Shown here in pieces: positions 23,501-38,500 of a stretch of 64,000 bases of DNA. Position numbers and translations under genes: made by a program. The stretch comes from Owenia fusiformis (taxonomy: Eukaryota; Annelida; Polychaeta; Sabellida; Oweniidae). Where the stretch lies: the NCBI GenBank assembly GCA_903813345.2, contig CAIIXF020000008.1, forward strand, positions 2,491,341 through 2,555,340, given 5' to 3'. The notes under the pieces are model-generated. The model had not been told where the DNA came from and made no database searches. It worked only from the letters and a program-made list of their open reading frames with translations. Positions within the stretch are counted from its first letter, which is position 1. Each line of letters opens with the position of its first letter.

Positions 23501-26500
23501 GTTCACATTTATTTTTGGGGGAATATCTTTTGGACAAAATCTTTTATTAGTAGCCTACTTGAGTTAGAATCTAAATGGATGAATTAACTGATAGATGGAG
23601 GGCTTAAGTATATCTATGATAGTGAGCTTGTTTGTTTTCTTGTAGATTTAACACTGTAAGTCACACATTAAATGGCCTTTTTGAAACTGCTTAGAGAAAA
23701 AAACAGATGTAGACTACTTACAATGTTGGTGCATGGAAACATCAGGAGTATCTGGAGACATCAACACTGCGACTTTCTTACGTCTAACAGCTACAATTTC
23801 ATCATCTTCACTATCAGAACTTGTTCTTTCCATTGGAACAACTTTGCCGATTGGTGGTGAAATACCCTTCTTCTTCACTTGGGATTGGAATATGGGAGAA
23901 TCAGAATCAGTCATTTCAGTATCAGAATCAACTGTTTCAACTTGGGGGACATGTGGTTCAGCAAGGGGAGCTTTCATATGAACATCTAAGCCATCATGAA
24001 CTAGAGCGTCACATTTTGATACCTCATGCTCTTTCATTTGAGACTGATAAAATATTGGAGATTTTGGCTCCGATTCAGATTCAATGTAATCATGGTTCAA
24101 AATGGCTGTCCTTGTTTGAGGTGAAACTATAGCTATTGGAGGTGAATTATTGAAACCTTGACTGGACTGAACACTTGTGAAGATGGTGGGGGAAGCCATC
24201 CTAGGTTTCAGGAACTTTTCTGGTATCTTAATTTCATTTTGAAACATCTCCATTGATACATCCATATTTAGTTGTTTTGCAACATCCAGTTCATTTTGTA
24301 AAAATGACTCACTTAGTTTCAGTTTCTTATCCTCCATGTCTTTGACTTCATCTTTTGGGCTTGCACTTTTTCGTTTTAATGATAATTTAGACATCAATTT
24401 ATTTGTTGTGCACTGATCTTGATTCATTTTGTAAGGATTTTGAGTGGTCTGCTTCTGTTTAGGCTGAATTAAAGAAGGAGATATTAAGGCCTCAGATTCA
24501 CTGCTGTTAGCTACTAAATCAAACTCATAAGAAGGAATATTCAGTTTTAATGGCTCAACTGAGATTTTGGTGTTAACCTTCCTTTTTACCTTAGGTTTTT
24601 CATTTTTGACCTCAGTGATACTATTTTGACTGTTATTATGACTAGTACTCCTGAAGGACTTTTGGGAAAAAGGTTGTGTGCTACTTGGTGGGGATGGAGG
24701 GATGATGTCATCATCATCATCATCAAGGTCACTGAGGTCGAATCCAAGGTCAAACTTGGGTTTATCATCTCCAAGGTCAAATCCAAGGTCAAATATTGGT
24801 TGATCGTCATCCATAGTATAATTGCTATCATCACTAGTTAGCTTCATGGAAACATTTCCAATATTATCTGAATTCTTAGGTTCACATTTCTGTGATCGTG
24901 TATTACTTTTGAGCGGAGTATTCTCCTTGATATTACGAAGCTGGCCAGGTTGCTCCACAAACGACTCATTGTCAGTCTCTAGACTACTGTGAACACAAGC
25001 TAGGGCTTGGGTGAAGCTAATTTGTGTTGTGTCTAATTGTGATTTACCATTTGGTGTTTTTCTCAGATTTGACTTTTTTGCTTGAGCACCAGGAGTAGCC
25101 ATTGCAGCGAAGATCAAATCATCTGGATCTTCATCAAAAAAAGAGGCATGTGATTCATGAATATAAGGTTGGGAAATATTATGGGCATTTTCTTTACTTT
25201 CAGATCTTCTGTCATTCTTTCCCAAAGACTCTTTCTTAGATGATAGTTTACTGGCCAATGATTTACGGAGACTTTTTTCCTTGTTACTAACTTTACTGAC
25301 TGGTGTGCTAGTTTGTAATGTATGATTTTTACATTTATTATCAAATTGTACTTCATCGTGTGAGTCAATGGGCTTATTTAGGATATCACTATCTGCGCTC
25401 CAATCTTCATCGAATCCAGTCATATCAAAGCTTATCCCAATATCTTTGGGTCTTACTTGTGCACTTTCTGTTTGTACGATTCCAGTATCTTTATCATTCT
25501 TTGCACTATAGATACTTTTTGATGATTTTGCAGGAGTCACTGAAGTATCGCTGGATTTTGTTGTATTCATTATAGATTTAAATAAAGGCTTTTTATTGAC
25601 TTCATCTGTCTCCACAGTTGTTACATCATCATCTAATACTGCATCATTCTGGTTAATGAGTTCATCTGAAGAATTATTATGAATATGACTGATATCATCT
25701 GTTGGACTATCAATGTCATCATTAAGGTTATTCAAGTAATCATCCATGGGATGCGTGACCTCATCTATTGGATCATTTAGTTCATCAATAGTGTCATCTA
25801 CTCCCATAGAGACATCTTCCAAAGGAACACTTGTTGACAGTTTAAGAGGATCAGAACAAATAGAAGCCTTCCTTTTTGGGGCGTGAAATGCATCACCTTT
25901 TCCGATCTTTGATGTTTCTTTAGAGTCCTTGGATAATCCGATTTCAAAGCTTTTACGTTTTGAGTTTGGTTCAATAGTTGTGGTGTCAATCTGTTCATCC
26001 CAGACATCAACCAAGTCAAGAAAGTCAACCTGAGATAAATTATTTCTGTTGTCAAGAGTTTCCATGGCAATATCCAGATCTTCTATTGCAGGAGGGGTCT
26101 TTACTGCACATTCTTTTGATTCACTGCATAAGTTAGATTTGTTGTCAGCTGATGGATTAGATCTGAATGGGTTGTGTGGGGTGAAACTTGGGAAAAACTG
26201 TGATAGAGAGATATCTTTGTCTTCACCAGTGGGACTTTTTGATAGTTTTGCATGTTTGACTGGTTTTATATTTTGTTTGACTCTATTTAGGTTCTGTATA
26301 GTATCTGAATTTGTAATACATTTAGGAGGGTCACCAGTGTCTTTGAAATCATTGTTATTAGTGTTTGTGTCATCTTCCATAAAATCCCCAGTGTCATCTT
26401 CCTCAATCAACCGTATGAATGATCTGTTCAGAGCATCACTTGATCTCCTCTTCTTTGCTGTCTTTCTCTTTATGGTAAGCACCTCCTCTGTTAAGCCTCT

Positions 26501-29500
26501 AGAGTTTTCATCACTCAGATCCTTCTGTTTTTCATTTTGATCAATATCAGTGTGTTTTTCGTTTGAAATATTTTGATTTGTTTTGGTGTTGAATGCAGGG
26601 AACTCATTGTCGCTATCTGATTGGCTGTCGGAATTCAACGCTGCAAGTTTATCACTCAGACGTTTGTTTTTGTGTGTTTTTGGAGATTCTGCACTTTTGT
26701 TCTTTGCACCGGTGCAATATTTCATTATTCCTCGCTGAGTGTCAGGTCTGATGATGTCATCCTCATCAAGAAATGTTGCCATTTCCATCCCATAATGATC
26801 AACATCTTCACCAATACTTGCTGAAATGTAAATTAAAATCTCATCAATTATATTTCATTATATCTTAAAGAGGCACTGTCAGTTAGGATGGACAAGTAAA
26901 GTGTTCCTTAATATTTTTGCATTGGGAGTTGTTAATCATGATGTTTCAGCTATATACCAACTCTGTTGGAGGTGCATAGTTTATGACAAAATCAATATTT
27001 TGCTGGATGGTAAAAAACTAATTTGGCTGAATTTTAGGGTTCAAGAAATGGTGCCTACAGATATTTTGAACTAAACTTAAATTTCACAATCAAAAATACT
27101 TAGTGCATTTGACTTCAAATTTTCATCAAATCTACCTTCAATTAAGTCACTTTTCATGTGTAAATAACAACCGTAACTCATTAGACTGACCTTGCAATTC
27201 AGCAAACTGAATGAGTTCTACAAGATGATTTGACTTGATAGAGTGCCCTGATCTGTATGTAGGTTGCAACTGGTTCTGCCATGGCATCCATTCATTTAAT
27301 GACAATGTCATCTCAATTGTCCCCTCCATTGTCCCATCTTCACCTCCATTTTGCTGGAACAAACAAATGTCAATGGGAGAATAAGAATGGAGTTAGCCTT
27401 TTGAAAAAACATTCACATTTCGTCTCATGCTCCAAGATTTTTAACAAGGTGCTTAATCCTGATTTCATCTGTTTTGTTCAAAATATCAAATCTTTGACCT
27501 TTTTAAGTATTATGTATTCAACTACATTTGTATTTAGGTAACATTAGGTAAGTTAATTTCCCGAAACAGCACAGCATTATAAATATGTTTAAGAATTGAG
27601 GAGAGGGAGTGTCAGTAATCTAACATATACAATCAACCAAAATATCTTATAATAAAAGTATAATTTGCAATTTTTAAAATCTGTAAATTTTTAATCCATC
27701 TTGATTCAAGAAGTTTTTTCAGTTTGGTTTTAACAAGGTAACACTATGAAATTGCCCAATTGTCTGTATTTACATCTTTCAACAATTTTGACCAAATATT
27801 GATAAGTGGGCAATTCCAAAGGCTCACCCTGTGGGCAAACATAGCTCTATATAAAGCAAAATATAGAGCAATAAGTCCTATATGACACGGAACAAATATA
27901 GCCATGTTAGACTGCAGACCATGGTTTGGACTATAGCCGAAACAGATATGGAAGCACATAGAAGTGCCATAATGTTGAACACCTATCAGTTTTAAAATAC
28001 CAATACAGAAAGGATAAATCAAAAAGTACAACCAGTTTTGTGTCAATACTGTTTGGTGGTGACAGAAAAATGATTGAATATAATAAGCATTGTGGGACTC
28101 CTGTATCTTCACATACCATTTTATTAGCTTAACTCATTAGAGTCTGTATAAATGTTCACAACTCCTTGCAGTATATTACACGCAATGACCTTAGGGTTGA
28201 TAATCTAGAGTGTGAATCAGTAGCTATTGAATTAATCAGTCAAAACTCAAAAAATATCATTATTACTGTCATATATAACCCACCTGGTGTTGATGTGTCA
28301 CATTTTAATAGTGACTTGGGTGATTATATGAATAAAATAGCAGATGAGGGTAAATTATCTTACATCATGGGTGACTTCAACATTGATTTACTTAAGGTTG
28401 AATCTCATGAACACACACATGATTTTCTGAACCAGTTTTATTCATTCAACCATGTCCCACTAATATATAGGCCGACAAGAATTACTGACAAGACTGCAAC
28501 TCTTATAGATAATATTTTTACTAATGTCCCTAATATTGATGGATGTGGTATCATGTGGTAACTTGAATATTATGGCATCAGAGGAATAGCTAAGTCCTGG
28601 TTTGAAAGTTATTTAAAAGACCGCAAACAATATGTCACCATTAACAATTATGAATCTAAACAATCATCTCTAAATTGTGGTGTTCCGCAGGGCTCGGTAC
28701 TTGGACCACTATTATTTATTCTTTACATAAATGATCTGCCTTTTGTTGCCCCTAATCTAAAATTTATTATGTTTGCTGATGACACCAATCTTCTTGATAG
28801 TGATTATGATTTAAATGAACTTATGACTAGAACTAATGCAAACTTGAATTCAATAGATGACTGGATAAAAGCAAACAAACTTTCACTTAATATTGGCAAA
28901 ACCAATGCTATTCTATTTGGACCCCAAAAAATCAAACAAATCTGAATCTTAAAATACACAATGAGAACATAAATTTCCGGGAAAAATTGACTTTCTTGGA
29001 ATTATTATTGATAAAAACTTGAAATTTAAAGAGCACATAAAATCTGTTGAAACAAAGATTTCTCGCGTCATTGGTTCTCTTTATCACATTAAACATCTAC
29101 TTCAAATAGACAGTTTCAAAACAATTTACTACTCATTGATACACTCTCAATTAAATTATTGCAACATAATCTGGGGTAACACATTTAAATCATTTTATGA
29201 TCGTCTACATAAACTGCAGAAACAATTCTTAAGGCTAGCTTTAAATAAGGATAGACTTTCTCACTCCGCTCCCCTATTTAAAGATCTTAGAATATTAAAT
29301 ATTTTTGATGTCAACAGATATTGTACTGGTCAGTTCATGTACAAAATCTTTAATAAGCACCCCAGTCTTCCAAAAAATCTATTTCAAGACTTGTTTGATA
29401 TCAACATTAATATTCATCATCATTACACAAGACAATTGCATTATTTTCATATCCCTAAATGCTCTAAACTTTCTCTTCGCTATCTGGGTTCCAATCTTTG

Positions 29501-32500
29501 GAATGCTCTACCACATGATATTAAAAAATGCTCCACTCTAAATATTTTCAAATCTTCATATAAAAAACTACTCATCTATCGATAATGTATAATACCAATA
29601 TCATACTATACTGTTGATTTTATACTGGTACCCGATTTTTGTAACATTTTTACATTGTACATCCTTAGATTAATTGTTAATACCATTTTTATATACCTAC
29701 ATGTAACATAATATAAGTGTTTTCTTTTATATGTAGTCTAGTTGTCATTTTAATGATTTCTGTTAAACCGCAACATATACCCACTAGGGTGTCTAGCGGC
29801 TTGTTTTTATAGTGTATATTATATAAGAATTATGAAATAAAAATAATTGAATTGAATTGAAAAAAAAAAAAAAAAGAGTCTGACATGAGAGAAGAACCTA
29901 AATGAATGAAACGTGAACAAAACACAATAATTATACTAGAACAATATATATTTATTGTATCTAAATGTAAAACAGATTGATCAAGACAAACAGTGATATA
30001 TCACACTTGAGGAGCAAAAATGGCCATGGTTTAAATTCTTCAAAACCTAATCAGATCTTAGCACTTTTGTCTGCTTTTGCATCTATTAAAGTTCAAGTTA
30101 CACAAAAGAGGGTGTTCAATAGATTTCCTGTGTAGTTCCCTAACAATGTTTGCTAAATACGGCCTGTTTCCAAATTTTGTTGAAATACTCAATATGAGCA
30201 AATAATCAGAAAACTTAGAAGTGTTAAATCTTGTCATCTTTTAGAGTATTGTAAAACAGTCTATGTAACAGATATGGTTCATTATAGTTTGTCTCGAAGT
30301 CCTACGGGAATATGTTAACATTAATGGGCTACATATTTTGTCCAGTAAATGTAGATGAGGTTCTGCTTTTAAATTAATGCCACTCTCTGATTCACAGCTG
30401 ATGTGATCTGAAACAAAAAGAAATAACAGTTTAACTACGACTTCGAATTCCAAAATAAAAATAATCATAAAATCGATTTAAAAATGTATTTAGATTTGGT
30501 AAGGTTATTTAAGATTCAAAGTGCACAATATCAATATGCCACAATTTTGTCCGACACTCTTTAATTATAAATGTGGACACCAAATTTATAGAGAAATAAA
30601 CACATTATTGTAAAAATCTTAAAATTTACTCATATTAAGTATGAACTATTTAGATGTTTATGCAAAAGATATGACAAGGAAAGATATGAGCCCAAAATAT
30701 TCTTAAATTGAGACAATTTTTTGTAAAGGTTGCTCACTTAATCTGATACTCTCTTTAATGAAATAAGCTCACCTGTCTTAGGTATCTATAATCCACTCAA
30801 CGTTGCTTCCAATCTTTCAACGAGTTCCAGGAAGACTGGATCTGACATCAGAACCTTCTGATCCTCCTCAATGGAACTTAACAATTCTTTTGGTTTCACT
30901 TCTAAATCTTTAGACTTCTTTCCCTTCTTTTTTGATGGTTTCTTTGCCGGTTTCTTTGCTGGCTCAGTTTCCTTTATTGGTTTGTATTTCATCGTCATGA
31001 CCCGGAATGGTCTATGTTTTCCAATCTTGTATTTAACTTTAGCTTGACACATTTCAAGACTCAATGCCAAAATGACAAGTAATATGATGCAGAGATGCTT
31101 CATTACAATGACTGGTAGTTGAAGCTGTAAGTGATTACTGATGAAGTGGTAAAATTTCACATTAATACTTAAGGGAACATAGTTAAATCTTAGGGGAACA
31201 TATCATAAACATGTAAGCACAAAGGCCAAAGGGGAAAAGAGTAGAGTGCTACAAAACATAGCTAGAAAAAGAAGAATCATAAGACACAATCAGTCATATG
31301 GAAAACAATGTTATCATGTTTCTGTTGTTATTTTCTTTGTCTTATTTCTTCTTCGCTTCTGTTGTTGTTATTCTTGTTGTCTTAATCTTCCTTCTTCTTT
31401 TTGTCTTTCTTAAAACCTTAGTCTATGGTGTAGGGTCTGTAGACTTCCTTCTTCCTTTTGTCATTCTTATTTCGTTAGTCTAAGGTGTAGGGTTTGCACA
31501 TTTCTGACTACACACCCATGGGTTTAGACAGACAAGTGTTCCATATGTTTGCCATGTGAGCCAATAATATCTTCTCAATGTCATTTCAAAAAAGGAAGAA
31601 GATCGATATCTATAGCAAGTTGTGGGTAATTCAAATGTAATTTCCCTAACCATGCCCACTATGAGTAGTTGTGTATACCAAGGGTGTGCTTGGTGGAAGC
31701 ATAAAAAATGAAATCATTAAGTATCAACAATATGCCTCTGTATTTGAATTTAGCCTGGGAGTCTTGATAGAGCCCTTTGTCAACAAAGTGAACAAATTAG
31801 TTGGTCTTCATGACTGTTTCAATATAATCCAGTTATATTAATAAACATAATCAAATATAACAAATTTGACAGTAGGAAACCATCATTTTAGAATTTATTA
31901 AACAATTTGTGATATTAGTGAGCCTGTATGTATGCTGTGTAAATATTTGCCAATTATTTCCTTCCTAGTTTTGACCTAGGATACCGAGTTACTAACCTTT
32001 GGTAAATACAAAACATTATTCACGCAATATATCTAATAATGACATAAGCAGAATTCAATACACATGTACAAACATTACAGGCCTATTATTATACTGCACT
32101 TTACTATCATGTTCTTAACCAAAGGAGGAGGGAGAGAGGAGGGAGATTTTGGACAGTCACATGTTGGATTTTGGCTATTTCTGAAGATTATAACTGCATA
32201 TGCTAGGCCAATACATTATCTCCAGGAAAAACTCTCAGAGTTTATAAAATAATGTCGACTTTGAGACAGGGGAGATGCAAACAACCCACCCATATGTTTT
32301 TTTTCTGAAGTGTTCTTCTGATTTTCAACCCTTTCCACCCTTGCTTTTTCAATTTTTGTTGCATCATCAATATGTTGCTTTTTGACACACAGTTAACCCC
32401 TTTAAAGGGATAAGTGATTCTTCTTAGAGAAAGTGGAAAACAATATTTCAAATGTTATTTTCCCATAGGGAAAACTCGTGCGATCCACTGCTTTCAACTA

Positions 32501-35500
32501 ATTTTGGTCACCCATAATGGAGATCTTTAAAACCCCTGAAGGAATTACTTATTCTTTTAAAGCGGCTAACCATTTGTCAAAAGGCAAATCACCACTTATA
32601 GGGTCTGAGTTGACTAGGGTCCAAACAAATAAGGTCCGAGTTAACTAGGGTCCAAGCTGACTAGGAACCATCCAGGAGGAAACATTCAAATGATTTTTGT
32701 CAGTTAGCCTTGACCCCCAATTGTGCGTTACAAAAAATATTAAAATGTTTAAAGTATTTTGTTTATTGTATGACCAGAATATATAATGTACTCTTTGCTT
32801 TTCCACTGCTGCATTCAAATAGCCCTATTTCATTTACCTCAGTTTTCTGATAAAAAGGACATGAACAGATACTTACATTATAAGGTGGTAAAGTAAGCAT
32901 TCTTGATGTAGCTGTGAGGTGGGGTGTCTCCTCAGGATTATCGACCCTCAAATGATTGTGCCAATATGCCAACTCCTCATCATTCAGAAATGGACTCTCT
33001 ACATCAGCTTTGGATCTTTTACCTACAGAATATAACATAATTTTAGCAATGGATACTTGGTGCAGTAGCAATAATTTTTTTCTTGCAAAAACCACAACAC
33101 TGAAGATCAGGCTTTTGGACTAGACATTCGATGTACAAGTTGATAAATAATATCAGGAGAAACAATACATTATATAATCTCTATCTATGTTATACATGTA
33201 CCAAACACTAGTATATAGCACAGCTGGAGTGAATAATATCTAATTGACACTGTATATTATTCACCTTTGCCCTTAGCTCCAATCAAGCCACTTATTGTCT
33301 TCTGCGCTTTCTTCTCTGTGACCTTGAGACCTTTAGAGCCAGCTCTGTAGGTTTTATCCACTGTGATGTACATTTTATGAGGCTTTGGGTTCAACCCATC
33401 TGGTATCATGTGTGGGGTGTTCATATTGTACTTCAGGGACTTTTTACCATTGAGAATAGCTTTGTGGATGGTCCTCTTGCTGTACTGGCTTTGATTGTAG
33501 ATCTGAAAATACAAGTCATGAAAAATTAACTATTGTTAAAATTGTATGTACATCATGTAGAGCATCTACTTGTCAAAGTACAAGGGATGTGGTTGCTGTA
33601 ACCACGTATATGGACTACACTGCCTAGCTTAAGCCAGATGAGTTTAGATGTATATGCCTTATTTGAAAAAGGGGGATATCATTCACAAAACATTGCTTTC
33701 AAAACTTCTTCAAAATTTCATTTGCCCCTTTGATTAAGATCGATAACATGTTATGTCATCCAGGATGCATAAGTGTCCGAAACTTATATCTAAATGATGA
33801 GATAAAGAAGAGATACTGAACATAGACCTTAATATGAAGCAAATATAACACAGACTAGCTACCTTCTATATACCAAATCAAACTGATAATATCTGAACAG
33901 ACAATATGCTGAGTCAATTACTGACATCAGTTTTATGTTTCCATTTAGCTGCAGGATTCTACACTTTGGGGCCTGAGATTATCAAGAATGGTGGGTTTGA
34001 AAGTGAACTGAAAGGCGGAGAATGGTACAAGTTTGGCTGCTCTATAACTCGTACAAATGCCAAATACACAGGAGCATATGCTGGAAGAGCCTATGATAGA
34101 AAGTTAGTATATTCCCTTGAATAATAATAACTGAATATGACACTTCTCTTTTGGGTTGAACTAGAGAGAACACATTTAGATTGGTTACTAGATGATGATA
34201 CCATCAACAAAGTTTTAAAACCCTGCCATATTTTAAGGTCAATGGTCACCTTACTTGATAGGTGACACTGATTAACAGGTATAAAACTTTGGATAATCTT
34301 TCCACTGATATATCACACTTGGTACCAAAGATTTGGGTTTTGGCTGCAGAATGGGGTTGGAACTTATTTGACACCCTGTATAGCGTGATCAAAAATAAGT
34401 ATTTCTATTCAAACACAAATCTGATTGAAAAATAAACATTTAGAATATGCAGGTGATGGTATGAAACAACACAAGCCAAATATCAAGAATGCTAAAGCTT
34501 TTATACTGATCTACATGCACATTTGTCCAATGATTTGTATCTTGTGATAGGCAGACTTGGGCTGGAATATCACAAGATGTGGCCCTAAAGCCAAACTCTA
34601 ACTACTTCCTGGAAACGTATATAACTCATACCAACAATATTGCTGGTCAACTGTGGTCTCCAACATATGCAAAACTAACTATAAAGTACAAAGATGGTAA
34701 GTTCTCAGTTATTGAAGATATAAAATACTTAGAGAATAAAATATGTAAAGGCAAAAGATATCTAAAGACAGAAATGCAACAATATTAATGTTCTTTCAAA
34801 AATATTCTACAATTTGCAGAAAATCCAAAGTCGTCAAAGGAGCAGGGAAAGTATCGCAACAGACTTTTGATAATTTTGACAGTTGATAATTTTTTTGTGA
34901 GTAGTTTCTGGCTGTAAAAAGTAAATGCTTTGGAAAGGCGAATCTATAATCTTCAAGAAAAGTTCAAAGAATAGTTTCCAGATCAATTGGATTATCTTAT
35001 AATCCATGTTTAATCCACCCATCAACAAGCTTTTTCAAAATACATTCGTCATTTTCACCATCGTCCCTCATTTTTTTTACAATTTTTCATGCAAAGTTAC
35101 ATTGTACTTGAACACATGTTTCATCAAGTAAAATATGTAAGGAACTCCATGAAGTTTGTTTTTGAGTTTTTTTTGAAAAAATGAACCTCTTAAAATGCAT
35201 GTTTACAAAAATAATTTAGGAGTGATGTAAAAGATGGCAATGTTTTTCAATAATAACATGCATAGGTGGGTGAATTACTCATGTGTGTTGTGTTTTAATC
35301 CTGCATTCACTGACTGAGTTAGCCTATTGAAAAATCATAGAGATTAATAATACAAACAGTAATACTATGAATACTTCTACTTCAAGCTCAAATAGCGCTT
35401 TCAGGGTCCTGTGTTGAAATACTAGATCACCTTATGTGCATGAATTTTCAAGAGAAACCATCAGTGCAAGCAATTAAATGAAAGCATCATCCGAACATCA

Positions 35501-38500
35501 CTTGAAAAGTACTAAAGTGGTGAAAAATTGCAGGATGTTGACAGAAAATGTGCCTAGGGGAGAGGGTCGTCTCTCAACCCCCCTCCTCCCCCTCCCTGGT
35601 CACGGGACTAATACATGTGATATGGCAAAGTCCAATTCATAGATTAAGTTTCCCTTGCAGTCTTGTTGGCATTTTTATTAGAGTACATGTTTTGTTTATG
35701 TTAATGGGTGAGTGGAAGACCCTTGGGTGGGAATCAAATATAAAATGTTTTCTAAAATATATATTTGAAATACTTTGTGTATGTACAGTCACAAACTCTA
35801 GGCAACATTAACTAGTAATGGGGCAACACCCCAACTCAACTGAGTGAATGTGTAAACCATATAAGGAACAAAAAACATTACATAAAACAAACTCAGCATG
35901 CAAACATGTAAAACTGGCATGGCAAAACAATAGATTGTGAAACTGAATAATAAAAGCACATACGACTAGAAAACAAGGGATTAAGGACCTGTTAAAATGA
36001 CATGAATGGGGATTGGTCAATATGAATAGTAGAAATATGAAAAATGTGAAAATTTTACATTTAGTATTGATCATGAACATTAGAGAGGTTAAGTACACAG
36101 GCTCGTAGGCAGGTAGAGGGGGAGAGATAAAGGGAGCTGCTGCTCCCCCAAGATATTCTTTCAAAATGATGCAGTTTCTCACCAATCTGAGCACTTCGCA
36201 TGATTTTTTAGCCAAAACTGTCAAAAAGTTCATCCCTAGGCAAAAGCTTTGCCCTTGGTAAAACTGCTCCTACCCCTTGGTAAAAGCTGGCTTCAGACTG
36301 TGTAAAACACTTGTATGAGAACTTGAACATGAACGAGTACTGTTATGACCCCCAGTAATGTTGTCCATCTCTCAACTGGTTTAACTGGGGACCATTACAT
36401 CAATTGGCATTATATCAATCAGGCAAAAAGAGTCCAGTGATGTGAAAATAGTCAATAGCACGGTGTTATAGCATGACGGTTACGCCACCTCTGAAAACGA
36501 GGTTGGACAGCTACGTTCACTGATTTATCCAATAAAATGGCCGCGATGGAAGAGAAAACTAAGGTTGGCGCATTATTTTCTACTTCTGTGTATCAATGAC
36601 AGGATGAACGATTTATGTAAGAATCGCATTCGGTGATACTTTCAGTAATGTATATTTTGAACGTAGCCTTTGCAAATTGATGCCCGGGGATAACATGAAA
36701 TAAGAGAAAAACTGTCGAGTTTGAAATTCAAAACTACACAAAAATTTAGTAATTTGTTTATTTTTGTTTTTGTTGTTAGGGCATGGTCTACATTGCCTAA
36801 AAACCTTGTGGTATATAGATGTAACCTACATACGATCATACAAAGCCGATTGAGCATTGGAAACCACCTAATATGTTCTACTCAAGCCATAATAATGTAT
36901 TTTGAATTTGCAGTAGTTGTACACAGTTTACTTATACTTACAGTTAATATTTTGAGTGGCTCATGTACTGAGACAACACGAGAATGGATCAAAACTTATA
37001 AACTTTGATATCTCAGTCGGTAGGTTTACAGATTATATTCTGTTTCTTGTAGACCACCTGGCAGATTTGACCCAGTCTTTATAACCATCCATACATACGT
37101 CACCGAATGGAACTAGTTTAAAAGGAAATCTTATCTGTGAATATTGCCTACAGGCGAGAAAGAGGACATGCTGCCTTTCCCATCCGCCATTTTTTGTTAA
37201 CGTTACCGCAAAATTTTGCAAATCGCCTTGACGTAACCGTCATGCTATAACACTGTGAATAGGGGACCATAAGTTTACACATTCCATGTGTACGTTCATC
37301 AAAATAGTGCGATCTTAACCTCCCTAATAACTGAAATTGTTGACTCAACCAATAGAATCATTCTATGTTTGTTTATATTTGTTCACATTAATATGGAAGA
37401 AAATCGGACATTTTGCTAAAAAGATGTTATTGTAAATCTTAGAAATAATGATAAAGGTAGTATACACCACACACTCAATGGTATTGATTGTGGTTTTCAG
37501 AGTCTCTCAATAGGGACTTTAAGCTTGCAATGTTTTCACATCCTAAATGTGAATGGAAAATATTTAGCGATGCATTTGTATGGGCGATTGGTCATAGGTT
37601 GGCGTTTCGATTTTATATGCAAGCTTAATCTCCCTAATGTTAACATTAAGGTAAGAGTGTATGTTACTCATAACATTTTCTTAGGATAACATTTCTTGAA
37701 TTGATGAATATGCAAAAATTATTCTTAGCATATCATCCTTCATTTCATTATTTGAATAATCAATCTGGAGATAAACTCAAATAAGGAAGTGTGTTATAAC
37801 ACATCATCATATAGAAACATGTTCAATGTTTTTTCAGAAGCTGGATCAAAATATTTGTCTTACTAAAATTATTGGCAAAGGTATGGTGTACTTAATTCTT
37901 GTACTGTATTTATGATTTTAATAGCACTGTACCTCGTGAATCATTACTGATAAACAAGATACAGAAAACCTGTTCAAAGTAAATGCTATAATAAGGCATC
38001 ATAGAAATTATCATAAAGAGAGGTATTTAGAATTTCTTAGCAACTTACACACACACAGAGGTTTAACTGCACTCAAACATTAAACAGTCAACTTGACAGG
38101 TATTCAGAATTTTTTGGGAAGTGCTGCGGTTATGCTCCATTGATTAAACAGGGGATCAAACAGCAGGGGATCAAACAAGTCCAACCATTCATTTATGAAA
38201 ACATTTTGAACTAACTTTATGGCACACTAATGACATCTTATATGAGTGTGCTGTACTAAAAGCATAGCCCCATTGGATCCCCTTATATTGGATTATCATA
38301 ATCCTAATACATGAGGAGTTCCTTATATATTTTAAGTGATGAAACATGTGTTCAAGTACAATGTAACTTTGCATGAAAATTGTAAAAAAAAATGAGGGAC
38401 GATGGTGAAAATGACGATTGTATTTTGAAAAAAAAGCTTGTTGATGGGTGGATTAAACATGGCTTATGAGATAATCCAATTGATCTTGAAACCATTCTTT

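Noticed and set aside
30241-30407. Possible FANCM exon with a very good acceptor
   Set aside because: FANCM exon 13 joins exon 14 (27353) in phase 0 and matches conserved FANCM sequence. Inserting this block in phase 0 gives a stop after 12 codons. It fits better as the 3' UTR exon of the nested small gene.
31298-31483. 61-codon hydrophobic ORF
   Set aside because: Produced by a pyrimidine-rich tract (ttctt repeats); low complexity, no start context or homology signal.
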